Shown here piece by piece: positions 54,028-64,000 of a stretch of 64,000 bases of DNA. The notes below the pieces were generated by a model. It saw only the letters and a list, made by a program, of their open reading frames with translations, was not told the origin of the DNA and searched no databases. Position 1 is the stretch's first letter. Each line of letters begins with the position of its first letter. The stretch is from positions 412,501-476,500 of the forward strand of contig JAFEMH010001355.1 in the NCBI GenBank assembly GCA_022495995.1. Direction: 5' to 3'. Both the position numbers and the translations under genes were made by a program. The DNA comes from Adenophora triphylla var. japonica. Taxonomy: Eukaryota; Streptophyta; Magnoliopsida; Asterales; Campanulaceae.

Positions 54028-56661
54028 TGTGAGCACCCCAACCCGGGACCTAACACGTGTCCCGAGCTAAGGGAGCTCAAACTAAGAAAATCCATCTTGA
54101 TTTTTAAAACATTTATTTGCCTTTAAAAGAATACCACTTTTCAAACTTCCAAATAAAAATCAATTGATAATATCCTTACTTAAAGGAAATCCAACTACAA
54201 CTTTAATGAACCGAAATCTGATTAATTACACAAAACCCTGAATAACATTGTTTAGTAAAAGTGTTGTCCATACAAATTATAAAAGTGGAATACTTAATAA
54301 ATACTCCTAATAGCCAACTTCTAACTTAACCTGACAAGCCCCAAAAGTACAAGTCCACAATGATATCCCCGGCCTCACTGGTTCGGGTCACCTGTCTCTA
54401 ATCTAAAACAAGAAAGGGAGAGGGTGAGAATAAATCTCAATGAGCTATTATGATATGCAACAAGATGCCAAACAAAGTGCAACACATAGCATGGTAGCAC
54501 ATAACACATTATGAAAGCGGTAAACACCTTACGTTACCTCATTTTACCTTTTCCCGTCTGAACAATAAGTCGTACAACGTGGGAGTAAAACTCCACTCTT
54601 TGGTGAATTGCCTCCAGGACATTCACCTCTTATAGGACTCATACCCTGCACCATCCATATAAGAAAGGATACCTATATTAGAATATCCAAAAATAATATC
54701 GTCCCTCCTTACAACGATCGCAACAGTCTGTAAAGCCTTTTGGGTCAATACGATCGTTAGCACGGCCCCACCCCGTGCCACAGAGTGGGAAGGGTCACCG
54801 GTATGATGTACCTTCAATCACTTATAGAACAAACCCATAATTGATTGGCATCCATCATACCCACCCGAACATAAACACGCTCGAAGCACATGATAGATAC
54901 TTGAGATAAATCCACAAACCGGGATAGTAATATAACAACATGGTAATGTATACTCATGCCAATCAATGCCATAATGCAACATTTAAGTAATACACTATGC
55001 ATAGTATCATCAACAAATATGAATGATAACAAATAAATTCACAAATGGAATAACCATACAACTACATAGTAAACATATCCACACATTGGGATAACATAAC
55101 AACTTGTCAAATATTCCACACTTGGGGAGCCACATAACACTTGCCAAATAATCCACAAAGGGGATAAACAATATAGTCACATGGTAAAATAGAATATCTG
55201 GAAATGATCATTACATATTTAGTTTATAAAACCAATTCCATTTGAGAGATCACCTAAAAATACTCAATTTGGACTCTTGAACCATCCAATTTCGAGTCCG
55301 TATGAATTAACTATGATTTATTCAATTTCCACTCAACTTCTAACGTACAATACTACCTGCTGTAACCAAATCAGATTTTTGGGACATAAGGATAACTTCT
55401 TTAGCTATAAAACCATCACATTCAGAAAGTACTCAGAAAAACACCCAATTTAGACCCAAGAACCATCCAATTCCGATTTAATATGATTAAGTTATGACCA
55501 TCACAAGATTGCTAAACGAATTCTGGTTCAGAAATTGAGATTAGGATTTCTGGGGTCTTGGGCGACCGCCCAAACCTCTTGGGCGACCGCCCAAGAGGGT
55601 TTTCAAGGAAATGTGAGTTTCTGCCAAGATGGGCGGCCGCTCAGCCCCCTTGGGCGACCGCCCAAGCCTCCTGCCAGCCCAAACTTAGGTTTTTAACCCC
55701 TTTAACCCTAGTTCTTCCTTCCCTCTACCATTGATTATTCAAGAACACCCAAGAACACCTTCATTTCACCAAATCCCAAACAAACATGTAAACTCCAAAA
55801 CCAAGTAACCCTAGATTATTTATCACTACTATTTCTACCCATTTCAACCCTTTTAACTCATCTTCATTGAACCCTAACTTCAACAATTTCAAATTCCATC
55901 CATTCCTTAAAAATCTAAATCAACTCCCATGAACCACTATCTTTTTAAGTCATTAATCCATTTTCTAACTCCAAGAAGATTTCCAAAGCATATAATAACA
56001 ATCACAACACCAAGAACAACAATAGATAGATTATGAGCACATAGATGAAAGGAGGTCATAACAACTCACCTTAGGATTTTAGGATGAAAGATGATCTTCA
56101 AAGCTTGATTGATTCCTCTAGGTGATCCAACTCCAAAACTACTCTTAGACTTGAATTTGATGAAGAATGGCTTTGCTTCAATAATAGGGTTTGAGAGCTT
56201 CCATGGCTTTAGATAGTGAAGAGGGAGTATGAAGAAAATGAAGAAGGAGGAAGAAGAGTGAATGAATGAGGGAGGAAGAAGTTGAGTGAAGAGGATGAAG
56301 AAGGGGGGCGGATGGAGGAGGAGGAGGGTGTGGGAGTATGGTGTTGACTTTGTGGGAAGGATGGGGAGTAATTTAGGGAAAAGACCCCCCTTCCCACACC
56401 ATGCTTCCACCACACAATTCTTTCACTTATTTAAAATAATTCCTCCCAATCCAAACATTTTATTTGCTCATTTTATCACCACTCCAATCTATTACTTTAT
56501 TTATTTTCTATTCTTATTTTTTACTTTAGAACATTATTTATTTCCTTATCATTTTATCCTAATATAATAAATTACAGATAAAATGAACACATAATATCAT
56601 CATTAATAGTAAAACATATAATATTATACTAAAACTAGTGCCTAGGGTTAGGGTCGTTACA
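54028..56661 (-). repeat. 3' LTR of D4
   Basis: On the minus strand it starts TGTAACGACCCTAACCC (56661) and ends GGGGTGCTCACA (54028). No gene; the Ser/Pro-rich frames at 56066-56415 arise from a purine-rich stretch. Confidence 0.92.
55558..55665 (-). repeat. Palindrome cluster in the D4 LTR
   Basis: TTGGGCGACCGCCCAA at 55558-55573, 55579-55594 and about 55650-55665, with seven-base arms around AC, and a variant GGGCGGCCGCTCAGCCCC near 55631. The other LTR has the same cluster at about 60659-60766. No clear TATA box next to it. Confidence 0.75.
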
Positions 56662-58455
56662 CTCACTCCCCCTTAAAGAAAATTCGTCCCGAATTTGATT
56701 GTCACTTACCCTAAGGTTCAAACTAGCAAAGGTTACCTTTTCACAATTTCTAACTTAATATTCCCAATTAGATTTCTCAATGGCATGACTCTACTATACC
56801 TTCCCATAACCCGAGTACTCTAGGACTTCAATTCTCAATTAGTCTCTTCACTTCTATGATTCTTCCCAAGATTTCTAATTTCATTAATAATACGATTTTA
56901 CGACGCAACACCCCAAGAATACCATACAATTACTACTACCCGAATTTCCACGACCTCAAGAAAGTACAATTAAATAAAAGTATTACAACTTAAGTTACCA
57001 AATACATTACGACATTACATTTAAAACTTCCAACGCTCAATAAGCTACTCTAAGTCGGTCTATAAGTCAAATCATAATCTTTTCTAGAACTTCAATTGGA
57101 TTAACAAACTTTGGCGCTAAATTACCTTAGGCCTAACTTTACTAATTCCATCCCAATAAATTGGAGATCGATAATATCTTCCTGAACCAAGATTCATACG
57201 GTTTCATCTCAATGTTAGAATGATAACTACTATTATACGCAAACCCGCTAAGGTTAATTAAATTTCTCAAGTCGAAGGAAAATCCGTCACACAACACAAC
57301 CTACTCTTCCAGAATTTGGATAGTCTTCAAACCTCTTCCTTTCGACTAACTACATCCTCCAACTCTTAGGATCGGTAACAACTCTCAAAGGAAGCTTCAA
57401 AAGATAAGGTTCCTATTTAATTAACGCAACACAAGTGTAGCTACTCCCGAGTAGAGGATAAGAAAAGCTCACTTATCTTAGTTAAATTCCTCAAAGCACA
57501 CATTATCACTTTCCCATTTCGTATAACACTACACCCTGATCTTCCTTTAATACACACTTAAATTTTCACAAAGTTTTCACATCCCCAAGGTAATGTAAGG
57601 GCCGAATCTATAACTAATCTATTCTCCATTTGTATTAACATGATTAATCCTTTTTACATCCTACTCTATTTACACGTCCTTTAAGGTCAACCAAAGCAAC
57701 GACTTTTCAATTCTTAAGAATTCCTTAATTCTCTTCGATAGCACCTGCCAACTCAAAGATCACGGACTCAACCCTCACAAGATCCATGGTAACATCCGAG
57801 TTTAAGACTACAAAACCCCAAAATTTGAAATCCTCTCGAGTCAACTCATACTAGCCGAACTTTGCATACAGGACTCCTCACAAGGAAGTCATTAACCCAA
57901 CTCTCAAATTATTTTCACGATCTTCCCGAAACTTTAATTACCAAAGGGACCATCAATTCTAATCACCCTAAAACCATCAAAATAAGGATTACAACTCTGC
58001 TTATCCTACTCATAACCAACACATGAAACATACCGACGGGAGCACATTTACCATTTACTCACAACTAGCACATAAAATTTTTGGAAAAGACTCCTTATGC
58101 AAGTCTAGCATATACCAATTACTCTTCACACCTTAATTCAAAAGTTTCACCTTAATTACCCACATATAACAAGAATTTCACATTAAGGTTTACCTATCTC
58201 AAACACCATCATAAACAATTTTGGCATGGAAAAAGGAGACTCACTTATTATGATAGTCTACCATTATACAACAATTACTTAACCATACATGTCAAATATA
58301 TCTCAAAATCATAATTTAATAATCGTACCAATTCAACTGGCAATACATGCTCAGCCATAACCACATCACCATCGTGGTAAACCAAAGAAGGTTCGAGGTA
58401 TTCTCTCATAAGAGCAGAATCCTCTAACAATAAAACAAATTCTCAACGATGTATG
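56662..58455 (-). other. D4 internal region without coding sequence, with PPT
   Basis: AAGGGGGAGTGAG on the minus strand (56674-56662) is the polypurine tract. The rest, about 1.8 kb, shows no RT, integrase or other motif in any frame. Confidence 0.75.
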
Positions 58456-58971
58456 TCACATATAAGCAAAATGTGATGCCAAATGAGGGCAACACTTAGC
58501 TAATTCCTCAAACCGGACCGAATACTGATTCACCGTCATGTTCTCTTGTTTTAGTCTTAAGAATTCAATCTCCTTCTTATCCCTTGTAACCATTGAAATA
58601 AAATAGTCCTCGAACTGCTGAGTGAACTTATCCCAAATCTGGGGCGTATGATCCCGCTCCCAACTTTCCTTCAACTTCTGCCACCACTGATCAGCTGAAC
58701 CTTCAAGCTTGAAAACGGCATACCTAACTTTCTCTTCGTTGCGACTTTCTATAACCTCGAAAATCTTATTCATTTCTGCTAACCAATTTTCTGCCTTTAA
58801 CGGATTCGGATATCCATTAAAACTCGATGGATTCATCTTCACAAACCTTTCCCATCCATCACTTTGACACTCCTCAGGCTGATTCGGAACTGATCCTCTA
58901 GTCTCCATATCCTGTACAAACTTCCTGAATAATTTCATCATCTCTTCATCCTGAATTCCACCTATACCCAA
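58456..58971 (-). pseudogene. gag: D4 gag, truncated
   Basis: A 172-codon frame with FVKMNPSSFNGYPNPLKAEN, WLAEMNKIFEVI, VRYAVFKLEGSADQWWQKLK, WDKFTQQFEDYFI and YSVRFEELAKCCP: the retrotransposon gag capsid domain of plant Ty3/gypsy (Tekay/Del-like) elements. The zinc knuckle and C-terminal half are absent; the usual protein is two to three times longer. The frame opens at TTG; an ATG about 50 bases upstream is in another frame, so the start is also shifted. Confidence 0.85.
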
Positions 58972-59108
58972 ATCTTCTTCAATTCCTTAACTTTCCGCCG
59001 ATCATCCTTGCTTCCGGCCATTAGAACGGACTCCCGCATAAAACACTCGGCGTCAATTTTCACACATTCCCACTTAGTCTAGACATCTACCCTTGACCTC
59101 TAAACTAA

Positions 59109-59120
59109 GCTCTGATACCA
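59109..59120 (-). promoter_or_regulatory. Primer binding site of D4 (initiator Met tRNA type)
   Basis: Minus strand TGGTATCAGAGC, the classic plant initiator-tRNA-Met PBS, two bases from the 5' LTR end at 59123. Confidence 0.92.
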
Positions 59121-59122
59121 AC

Positions 59123-61764
59123 TGTGAGCACCCCAACCCGGGACCTAACACGTGTCCCGAGCTAAGGGAGCTCAAACTAAGAAAATCCATCTTGATTTTT
59201 AAAACATTTATTTGCCTTTAAAAGAATACCACTTTTCAAACTTCCAAATAAAAATCAATTGATAATATCCTTACTTAAAGGAAATCCAACTACAACTTTA
59301 ATGAACCGAAATCTGATTAATTACACAAAACCCTGAATAACATTGTTTAGTAAAAGTGTTGTCCATACAAATTATAAAAGTGGAATACTTAATAAATACT
59401 CCTAATAGCCAACTTCTAACTTAACCCGACAAGCCCCAAAAGTACAAGTCCACAATGATATCCCCGGCCTCACCGGTTCGGGTCACCTGTCTCGGAATCT
59501 AAAACAAGAAAGGGAGAGGGGTGAGAATAAATCTCAATGAGCTATTATGATATGCAAAGAAGATGCCAAACAAAGTGCAACACATAGCATGGTAGCACAT
59601 AACACATTATGAAAGCGGTAAACACCTTACGTTACCTCATTTTACCTTTTCCCGTCCGAACAATAAGTCGTACAACGTGGGAGTAAAACTCCACTCTTTG
59701 GTGAATTGCCTCCAAAGACATTCACCTCTTATAGGACTCATACCCTGCACCATCCATATAAGAAAGGATACCTATATTAGAATATCCAAAAATAATATCG
59801 TCCCTCCTTACAACGATCGCAACAGTGCAGTAAAGCCTTTTGGGTCAATACAGTCATTAGCATACGCCCCACCCCGTGGCCACAGAGTGGGGAAGGGTCA
59901 CCGGTATGATGTACCTTCAATCACTTATAGAACAAATCCATAATTGATTGGCATCCATCATACCCACCCGAACATAAACACGCTCAAGCACATGATAGAT
60001 ACTTGAGATAAATCCACAAACCGGGATAGTAATATAACAACATGGTAATGTATACTCATGCCAATCAATGCCATAATGCAACATTTAAGTAATACACTAT
60101 GCATAGTATCATCAACAAATATGAATGATAACAAATAAATTCACAAATGGAATAACCATACAACTACATAGTAAACATATCCACACATTGGGATAACATA
60201 ACAACTTGTCAAATATTCCACACTTGGGGAGCCACATAACACTTGCCAAATAATCCACAAAGGGGATAAACAATATAGTCACATGGTAAAATAGAATATC
60301 TGGAAATGATCATTACATATTTAGTTTATAAAACCAATTCCATTTGAGAGATCACCTAAAAATACTCAATTTGGACTCTTGAACCATCCAATTTCGAGTC
60401 CGTATGAATTAACTATGATTTATTCAATTTCCACTCAACTTCTAACGTACAATACTACCTGCTGTAACCAAATCAGATTTTTGGGACATAAGGATAACTT
60501 CTTTAGCTATAAAACCATCACATTCAGAAAGTACTCAGAAAAACACCCAATTTAGACCCAAGAACCATCCAATTCCGATTTAATATGATTAAGTTATGAC
60601 CATCACAAGATTGCTAAACGAATTCTGGTTCAGAATTGAAGTTAGGATTTCTGGGGTCTTGGGCGACCGCCCAAACCTCTTGGGCGACCGCCCAAGAGGG
60701 TTTTCAAGGAAATGTGAGTTTCTGCCAGCATGGGCGGCCGCTCAGCCCCTTGGGCGACCGCCCAAGCCTCCCCGCCAGCCCAAACTTAGGTTTTTAACCC
60801 CTTTAACCCTAGTTCTTCCTTCCCTCTACCATTGATTATTCAAGAACACCCAAGAACACCTTCATTTCACCAAATCCCAAACAAACATGTAAACTCCAAA
60901 ACCAAGTAACCCTAGATTATTTATCACTACTATTTCTACCCATTTCAACCCTTTTAACTCATCTTCATTGAACCCTAACTTCAACAATTTCAAATTCCAT
61001 CCATTCCTTAAAAATCTAAATCAACTCCCATGAACCACTATCTTTTTAAGTCATTAATCCATTTTCTAACTCCAAGAAGATTTCCAAAGCATATAATAAC
61101 AATCACAACACCAAGAACAACAATAGATAGATTATGAGCACATAGATGAAAGGAGGTCATAACAACTCACCTTAGGATTTTAGGATGAAAGATGATCTTC
61201 AAAGCTTGATTGATTCCTCTAGGTGATCCAACTCCAAAACTACTCTTAGACTTGAATTTGATGAAGAATGGCTTAGCTTCAATAATAGGGTTTGAGAGCT
61301 TCCATGGCTTTAGATAGTGAAGAGGGAGTATGAAGAAAATGAAGAAGGAGGAAGAAGAGTGAATGAATGTGGGAGGAAGAAGTTGAGTGAAGAGGATGAA
61401 GAAGGGGGGGGGCCGGATGGAGGGAGGAGGGTGTGGGAGTATGGTGTTGACTTTGTGGGAAGGATGGGGAGTAATTTAGGGAAAATGCCCCCCTTACCAC
61501 ACCATGCTTCCACCACACAATTCTTTCACTTATTTAAAATAATTCCTCCCAATCCAAACATTTTATTTGCTCATTTTATCACCACTCCAATCTATTACTT
61601 TATTTATTTTCTATTCTTATTTTTTACTTTAGAACATTATTTATTTCCTTATCATTTTATCCTAATATAATAAATTACAGATAAAATGAACACATAATAT
61701 CATCATTAATAGTAAAACATATAATATTATACTAAAACTAGTGCCTAGGGTTAGGGTCGTTACA
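59123..61764 (-). repeat. 5' LTR of D4
   Basis: Same sequence as 54028-56661 apart from about 25 small differences. It ends on the + strand with GTCGTTACA followed by ACGGG. Confidence 0.92.
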
Positions 61765-62884
61765 ACGGGATCCTCTTTCTCGGGGTCTAGAGTTTCAGCA
61801 GTCTTAGCATAGGGGCGGCGATCTTCTTTCGGTGCTTGATCTGTGGCCCTCTTATCTGCCTTGGGATTTCCTTGGAAGATCTGCCCAGATCGGGTCAACA
61901 GATTAACTTCCTCATCAGTCGTCTCTTGACTGGATTTCTTCAATGCTGCTAAGGTCAACGGGGAGCCCTTTTGGCTATTGGCCACTGGTTACGACGGAGT
62001 CTAGCGACAAATGAGGGGCCGAGCTGCATCGCTCCTTCCTGGGCGGCCCTTATAACTGCTTCCCAAGTCACAGGCCTTTGAGTCTGGGGTTGTGTTGTTG
62101 CCCCTTGGATGGCCCACAGAGCTAGGGCGTCCTCCGATTCACTCTCATGGCCGGCCTTGCTCATAGTTATCATGCAACAAGAGTCGCTATTGTCGGGACT
62201 CGGCGGCTTTTCGATCTCATCCCTTGGATGGCCCACAGAGTTATGGCTATCAGCCTCCATCTCATCGTATATCCTTTTTCTTTCAATCTTGCAAGTAGGG
62301 CAGCCACAAGTGAAGGATAGGCAGTGTTCCCCTTCGGAGTTTGAGGTAGCAGCTCGATAGATCTGTGTCCAAATAAGGAGCACCCGGGGTCCATTGTCGG
62401 GCACTGGAGCAATTAGGAAGGCGTCATGTGGATTCATAGGTATGAAGGCCACTGGGGAGACGTTCAGATCGATAACCTTTTTCAGTGATTGCAGGCACTC
62501 GCTGCGCTCGAGCGGCCCGGTTGTGACCCTTACGGTTGTTATGCCATCCGTTCTTGGGAAAGAAGAAAAAGATCCGATGACGTTTACGAATTCTTCATCT
62601 TCTGGTGGCTGAAACCCTCCATTCTCGACCAGTGCTTCAATAAACCCTTTCCATTCACCAGTCAGGTTCTTATAAGGAACGTTGTGTTCTAGGATTTCAG
62701 ATATGTACGGATCTGGGCGCGGGCTTTGCTGTCCCTCATCCTCTGAAGTATCCGGACACTGACCGCATGTGCATCTTACGAGGTGCAGTTCTTGGGGGTC
62801 AATCCCTACTGGCATTTGACTTGCATTTTCCGGTGGTCCTTCATCGTCACTTGCTGACAACCAACCATTATGCCCGGCTCCCAT
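61765..62884 (-). pseudogene. T3 segment between Gag and protease, Cys-rich
   Basis: Minus-strand frames 62884-61955 and 61985-61765. They contain an acidic start, RCTCGQCPDTSEDEG, KKVIDLNVSPVAFIPMN, CLSFTCGCPTCKIERKR and WEAVIRAAQEGAMQLGPSFV, then TDEEVNLLTRSGQIF leading into the protease across the D4 insertion. The paired CxCxxC / CxCxxC clusters could bind a metal (inference). I do not recognise a domain. A frame change near 61970 breaks continuity. Confidence 0.6.
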
Positions 62885-64000
62885 GGGCTCATTTCTGGCA
62901 TGATTGTTCCAGATTGTTTCCGGATCGGGGCCTCAGTTGACTCTTCACTCTCGTCATCATCATCGTCGTCGCTGTCATCGGAATCATCTTCCCATACTAC
63001 CGGGATTTCGGCGGAGAGGGAACGCCGGTCAAACCCGTTAGGGGAATATGGGTGCGTGCAGCCGCAGAAATTGTCATATGTTCCCATTCCCGGAAGTGGC
63101 AATTGTGACTCAGCTTCTCCTCCCAGAAATTGCGGGGGAAGAGTGAGAGGGGGTGGCACGTATTTGACACCAGGTAGGATATAGAAGGAATCCTCCTCTT
63201 CCGATTCTTCGCTGTTCTCGGGATCATATTCGGGCTCTCCTAGAGCCAATTTGCGAAGTGTACTAGCTCCAGATGCTCTTCGGCCTCTTTGCTGATAAGC
63301 CCCAGTACAGGCGCCCGCCGGAAGCTTTCTTGTTCGATTCTTCTTGATTGTTCCAACCATCTTGTGTAAATGGTTCTTTCATGTTCTGAGCGGAACAGCC
63401 CCAGTTCTTCGGTATCGGTTTTCCCTTTATCCGAGAAATAGCGGGCCTCGTACTCTTGCAAGGAGTCTCTGACATGAGACCAAGATGGGTTGATTCGTTC
63501 GATATCCTCAAGGCTGAGGGGGAATCCGAATTCAGGATCCTCGACGAGGTTGGCCACGGGTATTTGGGGACTTTCATCAGCATCTTCCTGGGCATGCGAA
63601 GATTCTCCGCATTCAATCATATTCACCTGATTATGGTTCCTTGGCAGAGGATTTTTGACTGTGTTAGGCCCTTCGGGGCCTTCCAACTTTCCTTGCTCTA
63701 TTAGCCCCTGGATTGCCTTTTTCAGAGTAAAGCAGTTATCAGTCAAATGTCCGTGAGCTTGATGAAAAGCACAATACTTTGTAGTATCCACGGGAGCATT
63801 CGGATTCCTGGGTTGGAAATTCTCCAAAGGTCGCAGCAAGCCTTCTTTCACCAGTCCCCTAAAGATGTCATTCAGAGGCATTCCAAAGTTTTCGAGATTC
63901 ATGACCCGTGGTCCGGCTCTACCGGTTTTCTGGGAGCAAAAGGAGTCGTGTTGTTACATTCCTGTCCCGCATAGTGAATCGTCTCTTTGCCTTTGGCGGG
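62806..64000 (-). pseudogene. gag: T3 gag C-terminal part
   Basis: MNLENFGMPLNDIFRGLV (63902), LLRPLENFQPRNPNAP and YCAFHQAHGHLTDNCFTL, the knuckle-like motif shared with T1, T2 and T0. Then FPLSLEDIERINPSW and a frame change near 63240 leading to PEYDPENSEESEEEDSF and a very acidic DDSDDDDDDESEE run. The capsid core is beyond the right edge. Sequence 63903-64000 belongs to the same gene in another frame. Confidence 0.8.

Larger units (their letters stand above)
54023..61769 (-). mobile_element. D4: complete gag-only (TR-GAG/LARD-like) LTR element inserted in T3
   Basis: Two LTRs of 2634 and 2642 bases flank a 2461-base interior. The 5-bp duplication ACGGG is perfect (54023-54027 and 61765-61769). 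PBS and PPT are on the minus strand. Only a partial gag is encoded. LTRs differ by roughly 1% by eye, mostly small indels, so insertion is recent. Such elements need proteins from an autonomous relative. Confidence 0.93.
41469..64000 (-). mobile_element. T3: Tat-type Ty3/gypsy element, reverse orientation, RT-less, hosting D4
   Basis: Read on the minus strand from the right edge: gag C-terminal part, a linker domain, protease (split by D4), a short linker instead of RT-RNase H, a truncated integrase, then two genes on the + strand, tandem arrays, PPT and 3' LTR. It interrupts T2 at 41468/41469. Layout is the same as T1. Its 5' LTR and the other insertion border lie outside the window. Confidence 0.9.

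Noticed and set aside
56066..56415. Minus-strand frames of 68-115 codons in the D4 LTR, repeated at 61279-61518
   Set aside because: Ser/Pro/Phe-rich translation of a purine-rich noncoding stretch in an LTR; frames differ between the two LTR copies.

Overview
This window is plant nuclear DNA, most likely from a eudicot with a large, repeat-rich genome. It is built almost entirely from nested transposable elements. I found no convincing ordinary host gene, rRNA, tRNA gene or CRISPR array. The evidence is long terminal repeats with target-site duplications, Ty3/gypsy and Ty1/copia Gag/protease/RT/integrase motifs, a tRNA-derived SINE, and many TA-flanked MITEs with CTCCCTCCGTCCC-type ends. Coding regions are mostly broken by frameshifts and stops.

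Layout. (1) 1-16388: Tat/Ogre-like Ty3/gypsy element T1 on the + strand, entering from the left edge. It holds the LTR tail, PBS, leader, gag, protease, integrase, two genes on the opposite strand, tandem arrays, PPT and a 3' LTR. (2) 16389-17488: a decayed LTR fragment related to the LTRs of element D4. (3) 17557-23303: complete Ty1/copia-type element C1 with near-identical LTRs and a decayed interior. (4) 23300-31200: a field of DNA-transposon relics: Stowaway-like MITEs, a SINE, a foldback element with a 9-bp duplication, and a long-TIR element holding a CACTA end. (5) 31200-36576: old degenerate Ty3/gypsy element T0 with a hAT-type MITE inside. (6) 36577-41468: Tat-type element T2, inserted in T0. 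(7) 41469-64000: Tat-type element T3, reverse orientation, inserted in the gag of T2 and running off the right edge. (8) 54028-61764: gag-only LTR element D4, inserted in T3 with the 5-bp duplication ACGGG.

The most interesting system is the T1/T3 family. Both elements lack reverse transcriptase and RNase H. At that place both carry the same short conserved linker. Both carry two antisense genes in the same order: gene A, a plant-mobile-domain-like protein with a first exon of exactly 56 codons and matching introns, and gene B, resembling the plant DUF7745 family. In each element one element-specific GC-rich palindrome sits just upstream of three TATA-like boxes: the LTR promoter and the promoters of both antisense genes. 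The palindrome differs between elements (core GTCCGTACGGAC in T1, TCCGCGCGGA in T3) but its spacing is similar. This suggests an element-specific regulatory circuit, perhaps involving the antisense-encoded proteins; that role is inference.

T1, T2 and T3 also share a pair of hairpins in the R/U5 part of the LTR with compensating stem changes and a PBS-like decamer inside U5. T1 and T3 share a CTACG...CGTAG hairpin after pol and before the LTR. All boundaries and homologies were read by eye; no alignment or database search was run.
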